64,000 nt of DNA from Coix lacryma-jobi var. lacryma-jobi (taxonomy: Eukaryota > Streptophyta > Magnoliopsida > Poales > Poaceae): NCBI GenBank assembly GCA_009763385.1, contig CM019831.1:79147845-79211844 (forward strand), written 5' to 3'. The notes under the pieces were generated by a model. That model saw only the letters and a list, made by a program, of their open reading frames with translations. It did not search any database and was not told the DNA's origin. Made by a program: the position numbers and the translations under genes. This document shows, one piece after another, positions 44,669-55,939 of this stretch. Position 1 is the stretch's first letter. Each line of letters begins with the position of its first letter.

Positions 44669-44883
44669 AAATGTAAGTTAGAAACAAGAGCAACATCACG
44701 CAACACAAAGTGCTCATTAACTCGCACAGACCCACGAGACAACACTATACCTTTGCTATTATCGCCGAAGGTGATAAACTCCTTTCCGGCAACTGGACTA
44801 AGACTGGAGAACCACTTGGCGTTTTCGGTCATCTTCCTTGAACACCCAGAATCCACCAACCAAATATTCTCCAATCGTCTTAC
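44669..44883 (-). pseudogene. S2 protease fragment
   Basis: Reads RRLENIWLVDSGCSRKMTENAKWFSSLSPVAGKEF in short blocks, with the D-S-G active site, then SRGSVRVNEHFVLRDVALV up to the G2 boundary. It is in a different frame from the upstream gag frame because the intervening 1,331 bp is not a multiple of three. The 3' part of the protease was separated by G2 insertion and deletion. Confidence 0.88.
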
Positions 44884-46214
44884 CTACATCAATAAAAAGA
44901 CATAGGATGAGCATACGGTCCAACACTGGGGTGAGTAAAATGGGAAGTGTACCAGTGTTGGGTCGGCTGCTCAAAAGAACAGTTAGTAGAAAAACCATTC
45001 CTAACACACCTATGGGGAAAGAGATCACCACGGTGAGGAAAGCGTGGTCCGCTAAGGGAAGAGTGTCCATCGCGATAGTCAAAACGCGGTGGAGGGTAAC
45101 GCTCAACTACAAAGCCACCGCCACGGGGTCCATAGCCAACAAAAGTAGGCTCCTGCCGAGCACGTCCTCCTTGCGGCCTAGGACCTTGAGACATTGGACC
45201 TCTAGGCCTAGCAGCTCTCCTCTGAACCTTCGGCACATGTATATCACAGAAAGGATGGTACATGTCCGAGCTGTTCATCTCCTTTGCACGGCGCTCCTCT
45301 CTCTTGCAGTGGTACCTCACCGCTCTCAAAGGGGGTTGTTGGTACTCATGGTAGTGGGTGTGAATCACTTGGCCTTTTTGTGGTATGAGCTCCTCTTCGA
45401 TAGCTGGCATTGTGTCAAGCTTGTTCCTTAGGTGGTTGGGTTTAGGAGACCATACTTGTTTCTTTGGTGGAGCTCTCGGAGGTTCGTCATACACTCCATC
45501 TTTGGTGTTAGGCTTTAGAGGCTCTTTGGGTGGTACCTTGGTATGTTTGGGAGTAGTGGTGGAGTTGAGATTCTCACTCGAGTTAAGACCACTAGACTCT
45601 CCAATCTTGCCAAAGGAAGCAACACTTTCCATCCCCTGAGCAAAACCAACACCAGGAGCTCCAGCAGCAGGTTTGAATTGGGCTATCATCATCCCAAGCT
45701 GCGGCTCACCACTAGACACCCATGACAAGATGGTCAGAAGGTATGTGTTTTCTTCCTCGGTTTGCATCTTGTCATGCTTCACGTTTGCAATCTCCATCTC
45801 CAAACCCTCACACAAAGCACACCTAGACACACAAGTGCTACCCGAGCTGGCCTTCTCAAGAGACACAATCTTGGCATTCTTCTGTGCCAACTCAGATTTC
45901 AAGCCTGCGCAAGACTTGCACGCACCAAGCATGGAGGATCTAGCTCTAAGCTCATCCACCTCACCAACCAAAGCAACATACTTCCCCCTCAAAGTGAGAA
46001 GGTCAGTCATGTGCTTGGAGCACATCTCACACTCATCCTCCTCAGACACGACAATGGTGGACTTGACAGATTCAAGTTTCTTCACTGCATCCTCCCACTT
46101 CCTCCTAAACTGCTTTCTTTCTCTAGCTGCAAGCCTAAGCAGTTTATCTTGATTAAGGAGAGCAGCAGTAAGCTTGTCAACCTCAGCAGAGAGTTCGTCA
46201 GGAGTTTGAGATAC
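44884..46214 (-). other. Putative intron of S2 (absent from S1)
   Basis: On - the segment starts GTATCTC after CCCAG and ends TTTATTGATGTAG before GTAAGACG; S1 has the flanks joined directly (10134|10133). It is open in the gag frame for about 440 residues (coiled-coil DELSAEVDKLTAALLNQ, Cys pairs CEMCSKH and CKSCAGL, a Pro/Arg-rich tail) and has a TGA at 44889-44891, six bases before its end. Retention gives Gag with a long tail and a stop; removal joins Gag to Pol. AGGTA at both borders also allows a microhomology deletion. Confidence 0.6.
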
Positions 46215-47180
46215 CTGGGAGGTGTCGTCATCATCGTCGTTCCGAGGGATCTCCTCCAGCTCGCCATTGACTTCATCGCCGAGGGCCATGGTGCAGAAGC
46301 CCTCGTTGTCGGCGAAGAAGCAAAGACCGTTCAGCTTGTCCTCGATCTTCTTCTTCTTCTCGGACTCGTCATTGCTTGATGCAGCGTAGTCATCATCCGA
46401 GTCGTCGACAACGCTGAGGGTGGCGAAGAAGGCACGCTGCTCGGCCTGGGCCTTCTCCAAGTACTTCTCCTTGATGTACTCCTTGTTGAAGCCGCCCCTC
46501 CGCTTGTGCTTAGTGGGGACGTACTTCTCCTTGTGTTTGTCAGAGTCGTACTTGTGGCCATGATCCGCCTTGCCGAAGACTTGCCTGTTCTTCTTCGGGC
46601 AATTGGCGATGAAGTGGTCCGAGCCTCCACACTCGTAGCAGCCACCTCGTCCTCCTCCGTGGCGACGGTTCATGCGGTTGTTGTGGAACCGCGAGAACCG
46701 GTTGGCAAGCAGGGCCAACTCGTCGTCTGCCATGAACTCCAGCTGCTCCTCTATGACAGAAAGAAGAGAAGACAAAGCAAAGCCTCCAGAGGTGTTAGCA
46801 GAAGAGGCAGAAACCAAAGCCATCGACGGGCCAGAAGGATTTTCATAAGAAGCCCTTGCCATGGCATCAATCTCACTAGACTTGAGCTTACTAAAGAGCT
46901 CGTCGCACGTGAGAGTCTCATAGTTAGGCGATTCGATGATCGCCTGAACTTTGGAGTCCCACATCGACCGATCGAGAGTGTGTAAAAGCTTGAGAGCCCT
47001 CTCATGATCGTCGAAAGGCAATAACTCCTTGTTAGCCCTCATCCTGTTGACAATCACCTGAAAGCGAGCGAATAAACTTTCTATGCTCTCGCCAGGCATG
47101 TGTCGAAAGTTCTCATACTCCCGCTTGTGTGACTCGTAGAGACGGGATTTGACTTGAGTGGTTCCCTCATGGAAGCGCAT
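46215..47180 (-). pseudogene. S2 gag (N-terminally truncated)
   Basis: Begins at the MRFHEGTTQVK motif that lies near residue 92 in S1, then the capsid helices, zinc knuckle CYECGGSDHFIANC, KKNRQVFGKADHGH and the acidic EEIPRNDDDDDTSQ end. The open frame continues without a break into the intron-like segment to 44889 (763 residues in all). The upstream part is replaced by the G3 LTR at 47187, so it cannot be a complete Gag. Sequence matches S1 closely enough to align by eye throughout. Confidence 0.9.
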
Positions 47181-47186
47181 GAGGGT

Positions 47187-49119
47187 TGTTGGTAGTTCTT
47201 AACTTCACTAAAGATAGAGCTAGGCAACTATCCCCGGTAATGGCCCAGAAATGCTTGTTGACACTTGCTAACGTCGTTACTAGGAGTAGACTATGGAATC
47301 TATCCCTGGCAACGGCGCCAGAAATGCTTGTAGCAAATCCAGTCACTATACCTAAATGAGTGAAGCTAAAGCAGCTATCTACTAATGTCAAATGGGGTTG
47401 TCAATCCCGACACTAGTAGGAGCTAGCTAGAGAGATTGCAATCTACCTAGAGGAGATTCTGCAAGCGCACAGAACTATCGTAGTAGCACTTCGCCTGGGA
47501 GTACAAGGTGTCGATTTATTTGATCCCAAAGGAAGGCTAGGGTGGTGTATGAGTCGAGTCAAGGAGGGGATGAGAGTCGAAGAATAAGAAAGGGAAAAGG
47601 AGAGAAGATAAGAGAGGAGATGAAAGGCTAGAAAGAATTTATGAGTGGATAGGTAAGGATGAAATGAATGGTTAAGGTAAGGTGGATGGATAGGTAAATA
47701 GGGGGAATAAGATAACTAAGGATAACTAATATAACTAACTAATAATTAATAACTACTCCTAGATAACTACGAAGCAAGATAGGCAAATGCCAAATAAGCA
47801 ACCAAGTTAAGTAAAGTTTTATTCCTATCTTGTCAAGTACCGAGGCGTACTAGCCTTTACCACTGACTTAGGTTGAACGCTAGCACAACGAGCCTTACTG
47901 TTAAACTAGACCAGCTACGTGGTGGAATTCAAGGTGCACAGGGCTGTCACCACCTGCTTGCTACCACAGCTATCCGGGGGTCTAGCCATATCTGAAGGTA
48001 AGTCTATAACTAAGCACCACGCCTAATTATATTCTAACTATCTCTATCCTGGCCTAGAATAGAGACACCCTTGCGGACGTCAGAGCAAATACTTGACTTA
48101 ATAAGATAAACACTAAACTAACTAAGCAACCTATTGGCAAAGATCAAACACTAAGCACACTAGAGATTAACTACTATGGCTAAGTGAATTGAAATGTAGG
48201 ATAGCTAGGTACTCAAGCAATCAATCAAGTATACTACTCAATACTGGCAAGTAGAATAAAGTAATACTTGAAATGATGAACTAGAATATAGTAAAGTGCT
48301 TGAGTTACAAGAGCAAAACCTGAACTGGATATGAAGGAAGACTCTTCCCAACTCTAGGATAGATTATTCGCACGCTTCTACTCTTGATCTAAGCCTTGAC
48401 CAGCGCTTCCGCGAGGGCAATGAGGCAAGGATGCCTTGCTCTACTAGCTACCTACTTTCCTAAGCTTGGATACATCCTAAGCTATTAGCTCTATAGCTTT
48501 AGCCTTGCTTTCTTCTTTGCTTGTTCCTTCCTTTCCTTGCTTGAAATGAAGTGACGCCTCCAGGGGGGTATTTATAGCCCAAGTGAGTGAGGGGGTACTT
48601 ATAGGGTGCAGCCAACCGACCTAGGGCAAACCCTAGTGGCGGGCGCCAGCCCTAGGTGGTGGCCGCCACCCCCTGGCCCTTGGATGCACCGTCATTGATC
48701 CTACGGTCTCCAGGGACTCCTCCAAGGCGGTTGCATGTCGGTTGCATGTCCAGATAACCGTCATTAGGTCATGATCCACGCCACTCCCCTCCTGAGCCCT
48801 CCGATGCCACTGACCTAGTGACCAAGGGCCAAGATTTGGCACTGGGGTGGTCACACGGATCAGTGACGTGGCAGGGGGAGTTTGGGCCTCTCCCTGGTGG
48901 CGGGCGCCACCCCACTAGGGCCCAAATGGGTCCTGGTTAGTGGGCTCGGCCCCTGGTGGGTCCATTCTCCAAATTTGGTCCAAATCCTGCATTCAAATAA
49001 AAATCTATGGACATGTGGAATTTGGTTAGTTTGAAACCTATTTGACTACTTTTCCTGCTTTTTGGTGAATTTTTGGGTAAAATGTTGATGGTAAAACAAG
49101 TGTTTAAGGACCATCAACA
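47187..49119 (-). repeat. G3 3' LTR (left)
   Basis: TGTTGGTAGTTC...ACCATCAACA, 1,933 bp. Two extra PBS-like modules lie inside at 47231-47247 and 47303-47320. GC-rich ggcgggcgcca motifs at 48640-48910 flank a ggggtatttatagccc (TATA-like on -: ggctataaatacc, about 48571-48583). Confidence 0.93.
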
Positions 49120-50796
49120 AGCTCCCCCAAGCTAACCTGTTGCTCATCCTCGAGCAACAATGCGGTTTAAGCATTGAGCATGAAATAGATAGCAACATAA
49201 GATGTATACAAATGCATATTATATAGTGAGAAATAACTTAGTGTATATCATTAATCATAGCAATGTGGGGCTTATAGCTTTTCACTTCAAACATGCAAGA
49301 GTGAAATAAAGCAGTAGATAGGAAACTTTTATCTTGCTTAGGTTTGACTAGGATTTTGTCTGGAGGTTTTTAAGGTTTTCAAAAGATAAAAACTTGCTTA
49401 AGTCCTCCAAGATTCACTCAATCACTCAATGGTGTTTAAATCCTCACTTAGGCCAAAATGTAGCCTCTCCTATTTCTAAAGAATGATATGTGGAGTTATA
49501 GATAGGCTAAGAATCATGAGCAAATTGCATAATGTTTATTGCTAAGCTATACACTCAGATCATAAGGAGCAGCAAATCATAAATATTGATCAAGATGTGC
49601 ATGTGTGGTTATGTGGAAGTGTATAGAGAAATATTTCATAATCCTTCCTAGTTAATTTCTGGGGTCTAGAGCTAATGATAACTCTCTCTCTCTCTCTCTT
49701 TTTTACTCGATACATAGTGAGTAGACAAAAATGTGTCCTCACATTTTCTTAGGACATAGTCCTCTCTTGAGCTACTTTGCCCACTTTTTTTCGTATCTCT
49801 CTTTTTTTTAGCTCTAGATTTCCCCAGATTGTCTATAGGAAAGGATTTTAGAAATGAAAAGGAGGAAGAGAGAGAAATGCTTATTCCTAGTGTAGGAATA
49901 GCATAAGGCTAGCAATGGAACGTTTGGCAAGGTATTGCATATCTCCAGTGTAGAGAATGAGCAATTTATTTGGTGGTTGCAAACTTCCAAAGTGGAGAGT
50001 AAGCAATTTATGGTGGGTGTGTGTATCTTGATCAAAAGAAATGATAAGCTTCTCTACTAAGATCTATGAGGTTTAACAAAGCTCAACACAAGCAAAGCTC
50101 TTCGTGGTTTTGACTAACAAATATTTGGCTAGTGGTGGGATGGGATAAAATCCAGGAGGAACTTTTAGCAAGGTTTTCATGTTTTTTAAAAGAAATCCTC
50201 CAGATTAGGTCCTAATTTCACCTTAGCAAGTTTAAAGAATTACTCCATTTCCAACTAACTTTATTCACTAAGCATGATTTTAGTTAAAACATGTGCAACC
50301 CACAAAAGCTACAACTTAGGTAAAACTAGTTATTCTAACTATAACAATAGCATTTGCATGGCATATTTTATTTCTTATTCAGGTTCCAACATTTTTAAGC
50401 AGATTTTATCATTTTTACTCACGGGATAATTACTTAGGCAAGTATATAACATTCAAAATTTTTCAAAAGATATAGAATTTAAGAACCGAACATAAAGAGT
50501 AAGGTTGAAGCATACCTTATTGGCGCGAGGATCTCCCCCAAGCTGGCTTCTTGCTTGGTGAAGGGCCTTCATCTTTCTCGGTTGGAGCTCTTGTTCTTAT
50601 TTTATTAAAAAGGAAACTATCTAATGTTGTGAAAAAGGGAAACTATCCTATTATGATATTTTATTATTCTAGCTAAGTTAACATATACTTATGCATATAA
50701 ATAATGATAACTGATTTTTTTAGTTACATGCATGACATATGTTATTTTTTTGAAAAAGGGAAATTTGAAGGGAAAATTAAAAAGTAAATCCATACC
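49120..50796 (-). other. G3 non-coding 3' region with polypurine tract and (TC)n
   Basis: On - the tract GCTTGGGGGAGCT abuts the LTR (49120-49132). The rest is AT-rich with no conserved frame, with a (TC)n run at about 49684-49700. This is where RT to integrase would be in an autonomous relative. Confidence 0.8.
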
Positions 50797-52680
50797 TTAG
50801 ATCCATGGAATTTCATCCTTATTGGGTGGATCTTCTTCCTTGGGTGCTTCTTCTTTAAGTACTTCATCAGGTTCTTCTTCTTTTGGCACCTCTTCTTTGT
50901 TATGTGAATTACACAACTCAGAAGAAGGTGGTTCTTTCTTTCTGTTCCACCTTGTTCTTAGGCGCCTCTTCTTGGTACGAACGGGTTTTGCTTCCTGCAT
51001 GTTAGCGGCATATGCGGGACCACGAGAAAAGGAGAATATTTCCTTCCTCCTTCCTAATGTCATTTGCATTCTACCACTCCCCACATATATGGAAGCATCA
51101 ACAGTGTTCAAGAAAGGTCTACCTAATATTAGAGGCACATCTTTCCTATTTCCCATATCTAGTATTATAAAATCAGCAGGAACATATGATCCTCTAATAT
51201 GAATAGGTAAATCAGTGACTATTCCTTCTACATAGCATGTTGATTGATCAGCTAGCACGACATAGGAAGATGTGGATGACATGGGTGGAAAGAACAAGTT
51301 TTCATAGAAATCCTTAGATAAAATGTTCACACTCGATCCTAAATCACACATGGCATTTTTAAAGACTTCACCAAAGATTGAGTATCTAATTATGGGACTA
51401 CCAGGATCACCCTTTTTAACAGTCATGGTTTGATCTTCATAATAGTTAAAATATTTTATTTCAACCATATTTGCAGTTTCCATGTTAGGTTTAGCCGGAA
51501 TTTCGCCAGTTTCAAAAGATGGTATGATAGCAGCAAGTTGAGCTAATTGGGTTTCTAACATCTTATTAAAGCTAAGTTGATTTTTCAGAGCAGATGAGAA
51601 ATCTTCCAATTTAGCATTTATGTTCTCAAGCATTTTATCATTTGACATTAATTTCTTATTCAAAAATTTAGTAGTTCTACCTTGAGAGTAGACTAGATTC
51701 TTTAAGAATGAGAAATTATTAGTACTTTGGAAATTAGAGCGAGGGAATGAATTATTACCTTGAGAGTTGGAGTGCTGATTCCATCCTTGATTTTGTTGAC
51801 GGAAACCGTTGTTGTTGTTGTTGATGATGATGAAGTTCACATCTTCATGTAACTCGGGGCAGTGGTTCCCAGAATGTCCGGTTTCTCCACAGACTTCACA
51901 AGTCATGTAGGATTCCAGAGAGTGGACACTCTCTTGTTGGTTCATCTTCTCACAACTGTCCAGCTTCTTTGCCAGCAGGTCCATCTTGGCCACAATCATG
52001 TCGGCCTCCTTAAGGGAATGCATACCTCTCTTACGGGGCTGCAGTCTCTCGTCATTCCATCCTTGGTTCGACACCATCTTCTCTATGAGAGCCTTAGCAT
52101 CTGCAACATTCAGAGAAAAGAATGCACCGCCGGCGGCGGCATCCAAATGGCTTCTAGAGAGTGGGGTTAGGCCATGGTAGAAGTTCTGGATCAACAGTCA
52201 GTCCTCCATACCATGGTGTGGACAAGCAGTGACATACTCTTGCATTCTCTCCCAAGCCTCGGGAATAGATTCCTCGGCTTGTTGCGTAAAGATGGAGATT
52301 TTGTTGCGAAGAGCGTTCGTCCTGCCCATCAGAAAGAATTTAGCGAGAAAAGCATTGGAACACTTGTCCCATGTGTCTATAGCGTTACGGTCGGTATAGA
52401 ACCATTGCTTTGCTTTTCCTAGGAGATAAAAGGGAAAGAGACGAAGACGGATGGCTTCTTGGGTTATCCCCTTAATGGTGAAGGTGCCGCAAATCTCCAA
52501 CAATTGTTGGAGGTGAGCATTGGCATCCTCATGAGCTTTGCCACAGAACGGGCTAGCTTGGACCATCGTGATCAGAGCCGGTTTCAACTCGAAATTGAGG
52601 TTGGCATTGATCAAGGCTGGTCCTGTCGCTATATTGGCGGCAGAAGGAGCAGAAAACTCACGAATGGTCTTGTTGGCCAT
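50797..52680 (-). pseudogene. G3 gag-protease (one in-frame stop)
   Basis: Starts MANKTIREFSAPSAANI at 52680; capsid-like core (GKAHEDANAHLQQLLEICGTF, LGKAKQWFYTD, AFLAKFFLMGRTNALR), then a TGA at 52198-52200, after which the same frame continues for 465 residues: DAAAGGAFFSL, zinc knuckle CEVCGETGHSGNHCPE (all four ligands kept), Asn/Gln-rich linker, a helical NDKMLENINAKLEDFS segment, and the aspartic protease with NAMCDLGSSVNIL and VPLILGRPFLNTVDASIYV. It ends with an acidic repeat tail at 50797. Apart from the one stop the protein is intact, the best preserved in the window. With no RT or integrase it could only move with help from other elements. Confidence 0.92.
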
Positions 52681-52842
52681 CGTGAAGATAGAACGAGATA
52701 AGAAAGAAAGAAGTTGAAGAAGATGAAGGAAAAAAGATAAGAAGGACTAAAGAAAGAAAGAATGGGAAAAGATGGGATTCGCTAAGCGGGAGCTTAAGCG
52801 AAGATAAATTCGACAAGGACTCGAAGGATACACCGATTGCCT

Positions 52843-52860
52843 TCCCCGGCAACGGCGCCA
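52843..52860 (-). other. G3 primer-binding site (tRNA-Asp type)
   Basis: The - strand reads TGGCGCCGTTGCCGGGGA, 8 nt from the LTR; I take this to pair with the 3' end of tRNA-Asp. Confidence 0.85.
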
Positions 52861-53002
52861 GAAATGCTTGTTGGTAGTTCTTAACTTCACTAAAGATAGA
52901 GCTAGGCAACTATCCCCGGTAATGGCCCAGAAATGCTTGTTGACACTTGCTAACGTCGTTACTAGGAGTAGACTATGGAATCTATCCTTGGCAACGGCGC
53001 CA
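52843..53002 (-). repeat. Tandem triplication of PBS/LTR-end module at the G3 5' end
   Basis: PBS-type sequences at 52843-52860, 52913-52929 (degenerate) and 52985-53002, each followed on + by gaaatgcttgt; spacing 70 and 72 bp. The second and third lie inside the LTR and are also in the left LTR. Confidence 0.8.
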
Positions 53003-54818
53003 GAAATGCTTGTAGCAAGTCCAGTCACTATACCTAAAGGAGTGAAGCAAAAACAGCTATCTACTAATGTCAAATGGGGTTGTCAATCCCGACACTAGTA
53101 GGAGCTAGCTAGAAAGATTGCAATCTACCTAGAGGAGATTCTGTAAGCGCACAGAACTATCATAGTAGCACTTCGCTTGGGAGTACCAGGTGTCGATTTA
53201 TTTGATCCCAAAGGAAGGCTAGGGTGGTGAATGAGTCGAGTCAAGGAGGGGATGAGAGTCGAAGAATAAGAAAGGGAAAAGGAGAGAAGAGAAGAGAGGA
53301 GATGAAAGGCTAGAAAGAGTTTATGAGTGGATAGGTAAGGATGAAATGAATGGTTAAGGTAAGGTGGATGGATAGGTAGATAAGGGGAAAAAAATAACTA
53401 AGGATAACTAAGATAACTAACTAATAACTAATAACTACTCCTAGATAACTACGAAGCAAGATAGGCAAATGTCAAATAAGCAACCAAGTTAAATATAGTT
53501 TTATTCCTTTCTTGTCAAGTACCGAGGCGTACTAGACTTTACCACTGACTTAGGTTGAACGCTAGCACAACGAGCCTTACTGTTAAACTAGACCAGCTAC
53601 GTGGTGGAATTCAAGGTGCACAGGGCTGTCACCACCTGCTTGCTACCACAGCTATCCGGGGGTCTAGCCATATCTGAAGGTAAGTCTATAACTAAGCACC
53701 ACGCCTAATTATATTCTAACTATCTCTATCCTGGCCTAGAATAGAGACACCCTTGCGGACGTCAGAGCAAATACTTGACTTAATAAGATAAACACTAAAC
53801 TAACTAAGCAACCTATTGGCAAACATCAAACACTAAGCACACTAGAGATTAACTACTATGGCTAAGTGAATTGAACTTTAGGATAGCTAGGCACTCAAGG
53901 AATCAATCAAGTATACTACTCAATACTGATAATTAGAATAAAGTATTACTTGAAATGATGAACTAGAATATAGTAAAGTGCTTGAGTAACAAGAGCAAAA
54001 CCTGAACCGGAGAAGAAGAAAGACTCTTCCCAACTCCAGGACCGATCACTCGCACGCCTCTACTCTTGAGCTATGCCTTGAGCAGCGCTTCCGCGAGGGC
54101 AATGAGGCAAGGATGCCTTGCTCTACTAGCTACCTACTTGCCTGAGCTTGGCTAAATCCTAAGCTATTAGCTCTATAGCTCTAGCCTTGCTTTCTTTGCT
54201 TCCTTTCCCTCCTTGCTTGAAATGAAGTGACGCCTCCAGGGGGGTATTTATAGCCCAAGTGAGTGTGGGGGGGTACTTATAGGGGCAGCCAACCGACCTA
54301 GGGCAAACCCTACTAGCGGGCGCCAGCCCTAGGTGGCGGTCCCCACCACCTGGCCCTTGGATGCACCGTCATTGATCCTACGGTCTCTAGGGACTCCTCC
54401 AAGGCGGTTGCATATCGGTTGCATGTCCAGATAACCGTCATTAGGTCATGATCCACACCACTCCCTTCCTGAGCCCTCCGATGCCACTGACCTAGTGACC
54501 AAGGGCCAAGATTTGGCCCTAGGGTGGTCACATGGATCAGTGACATGGCAGGGGGGAGTTTGGGCCTCTCCCTGGTGGCGGGCGCCACCTAGGGGTGGCG
54601 GGCGCCACTCCACTAGGGCCCAAATGGGCTCTAGTGAGTGGTCTCGGCCCCTAGTGGGTCCATTCTCCGAATTTGGTCCAAATCCTGCATTCAAATAAAA
54701 ATCTATGGACATGTGGAATTTGGTTAGTTTGAAACCTATTTGACTACTTTTCATGCCTTTTTGGTGAATTTTTGGGTAAAATGTTGATGGTAAAACAAGT
54801 GTTTAAAGACCATCAACA
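52869..54818 (-). repeat. G3 5' LTR (right)
   Basis: 1,950 bp, same ends as the left LTR, with scattered substitutions and an extra ggcgggcgccac copy near 54590. Confidence 0.93.
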
Positions 54819-55131
54819 ACCATTAGAGCACAAGCGATGATGAAGATGACTCCAACATTGCTCTCATGGTGAGGAAGACCACAAAGATGTTGAAGAAGCT
54901 TCAAAAGAATGGAGTCAACTTTGACTCAAGAAAGAAGAACTTCACTACTAGCAAGAGAAGGCCACTATCTGAAATGGATTGCTACAATTGCGGTGATCTT
55001 GGCCATCTCGCTCACCAATACACCAAGCCCAAGAAAGACAACTACAAGAACAAGAACAAGGGCAAGAAGTATGACTCATCAAGTGAAGATGAGAAGAGAA
55101 GTGAGAAGCCTCACAAGAAGAATTCTTCCCT
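54819..55131 (+). pseudogene. O1: Opie/Ji-like copia gag fragment
   Basis: Reads STSDDEDDSNIALMVRK, then a zinc knuckle region CYNCGDLGHLAHQY (the fourth ligand Cys is Tyr) and a Lys/Asp/Ser-rich stretch (KKDNYKNKNKGKKYDSSSED). It starts at the G3 LTR border and breaks at about 55115-55137, where it runs straight into S3 RT sequence. A TAG lies just inside its left end (54825-54827). The rest of this element's pol resumes at 59783. Family assignment rests on remembered Opie/Ji Gag patterns. Confidence 0.8.
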
Positions 55132-55423
55132 AGATGCGACGTTCGTGCATCAAGGCAAGTACACGAAGGACATCCTGAAGAAGTTCGGCATGGGCAAGGC
55201 CAAGCCTCTTACGACGACCATGGCGACGACTGCTGCGATGGACGTGGACCAGGACGGAGAGACAGTTGACCAGAAGGAGTATAGGAGCATGATTGGCTCG
55301 CTCCTATACCTGACGGCGATGAGGCCAGACATACAGTTCTCTGTGTGTTTGTGTGCTCGCTTTCAGGCATCTCCTCGGACTTCCCACAAGCAAGCCATCA
55401 AGTGCATCATGAGGTACCTCTGA
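54866..55423 (+). other. Chimeric open frame: O1 Gag knuckle fused to S3 RT
   Basis: A 185-residue open frame crosses the O1/S3 deletion joint in frame, linking the Gag knuckle and charged linker to the FVHQGKYTKDILKKF part of RT and on to MIGSLLYLTAMRPD. It ends at a TGA (55421-55423) before RNase H. Probably an accident of deletion; there is no promoter evidence. Confidence 0.6.
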
Positions 55424-55939
55424 TACACTCCTGAGTTCGAACTTTGGTACTCTTCTTCTTCGACTCTTTTGCTTTGTGGTTACTTTGATGCGGATTTTGC
55501 CGGCTGTCGGCTTGAGCGCATGTCTACTTCTGGGACTTGTCAGTTTCTTGGCTCTTCACTGGTTTCGTGGTCTTCTCGCAAACAGTCGAACGTAGCCCAG
55601 TCTACTACGGAAGCCGAGTATGTGGCCGCTGCTTCTTGTGCTTCGCAACTTTTATGGATGGTTGCTACATTGCGTGATTATGGTCTAGAATTCAGTTGGG
55701 TCCCTTTGCTTTGCGACAACACGTCTGCCATTAGTGTAGCAAAGAATCCCGTTCTTCACTCCAAGATTAAGCACATCGATGTTCGCTTTCACTTTCTTCA
55801 TGATCACTACGAGAAATGCGACATTGATCTTAGGCATGTAGACACCGATAACCAGGTTGCGGATAGATTCACCAAGCCTTTGGATCTCTCAACTTTTGCT
55901 AGGTTGAGAGGTGAGCTTGGTGTGTGTTTCCCCTTTTAG
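55132..55939 (+). pseudogene. S3 RT C-terminus and RNase H
   Basis: From FVHQGKYTKDILKKFGMGKAKPL through the copia RT end (YRSMIGSLLYLTAMRPDIQF), a TGA at 55421-55423, then RNase H with DADFAGCRLERMSTSGTCQF, QSTTEAEYVAAASC, LLCDNTSAISVAKNPVLHS and KHIDVRFHFLHDHY, ending with RGELGVCFPF at 55939. Catalytic acids of RNase H (D, E, D) are visible. Same family as S1 and S2; the coordinates correspond to S1 6933-7735. Confidence 0.9.

Larger units (their letters stand above)
44669..47186 (-). mobile_element. S2: right part (gag, retained intron-like segment, protease)
   Basis: Collinear with S1 9927-11108, except for the 1,331-bp extra segment at 44884-46214. Left end cut by G2, right end cut by G3 at 47187; the Gag N-terminus (about 90 residues) and the 5' LTR are absent. 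Confidence 0.9.
47187..54818 (-). mobile_element. G3: Athila-like gag-protease-only element without TSD
   Basis: LTRs 47187-49119 and 52869-54818, primer-binding site 52843-52860, gag-protease 50797-52680, polypurine tract at 49120. No pol. It has LTR-exact ends but flanks of different origin: S2 gag (- strand) on the left and O1 gag (+ strand) on the right, ending ...AGGGT and starting ACCAT, so no TSD. This points to recombination between two copies. Confidence 0.9.
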
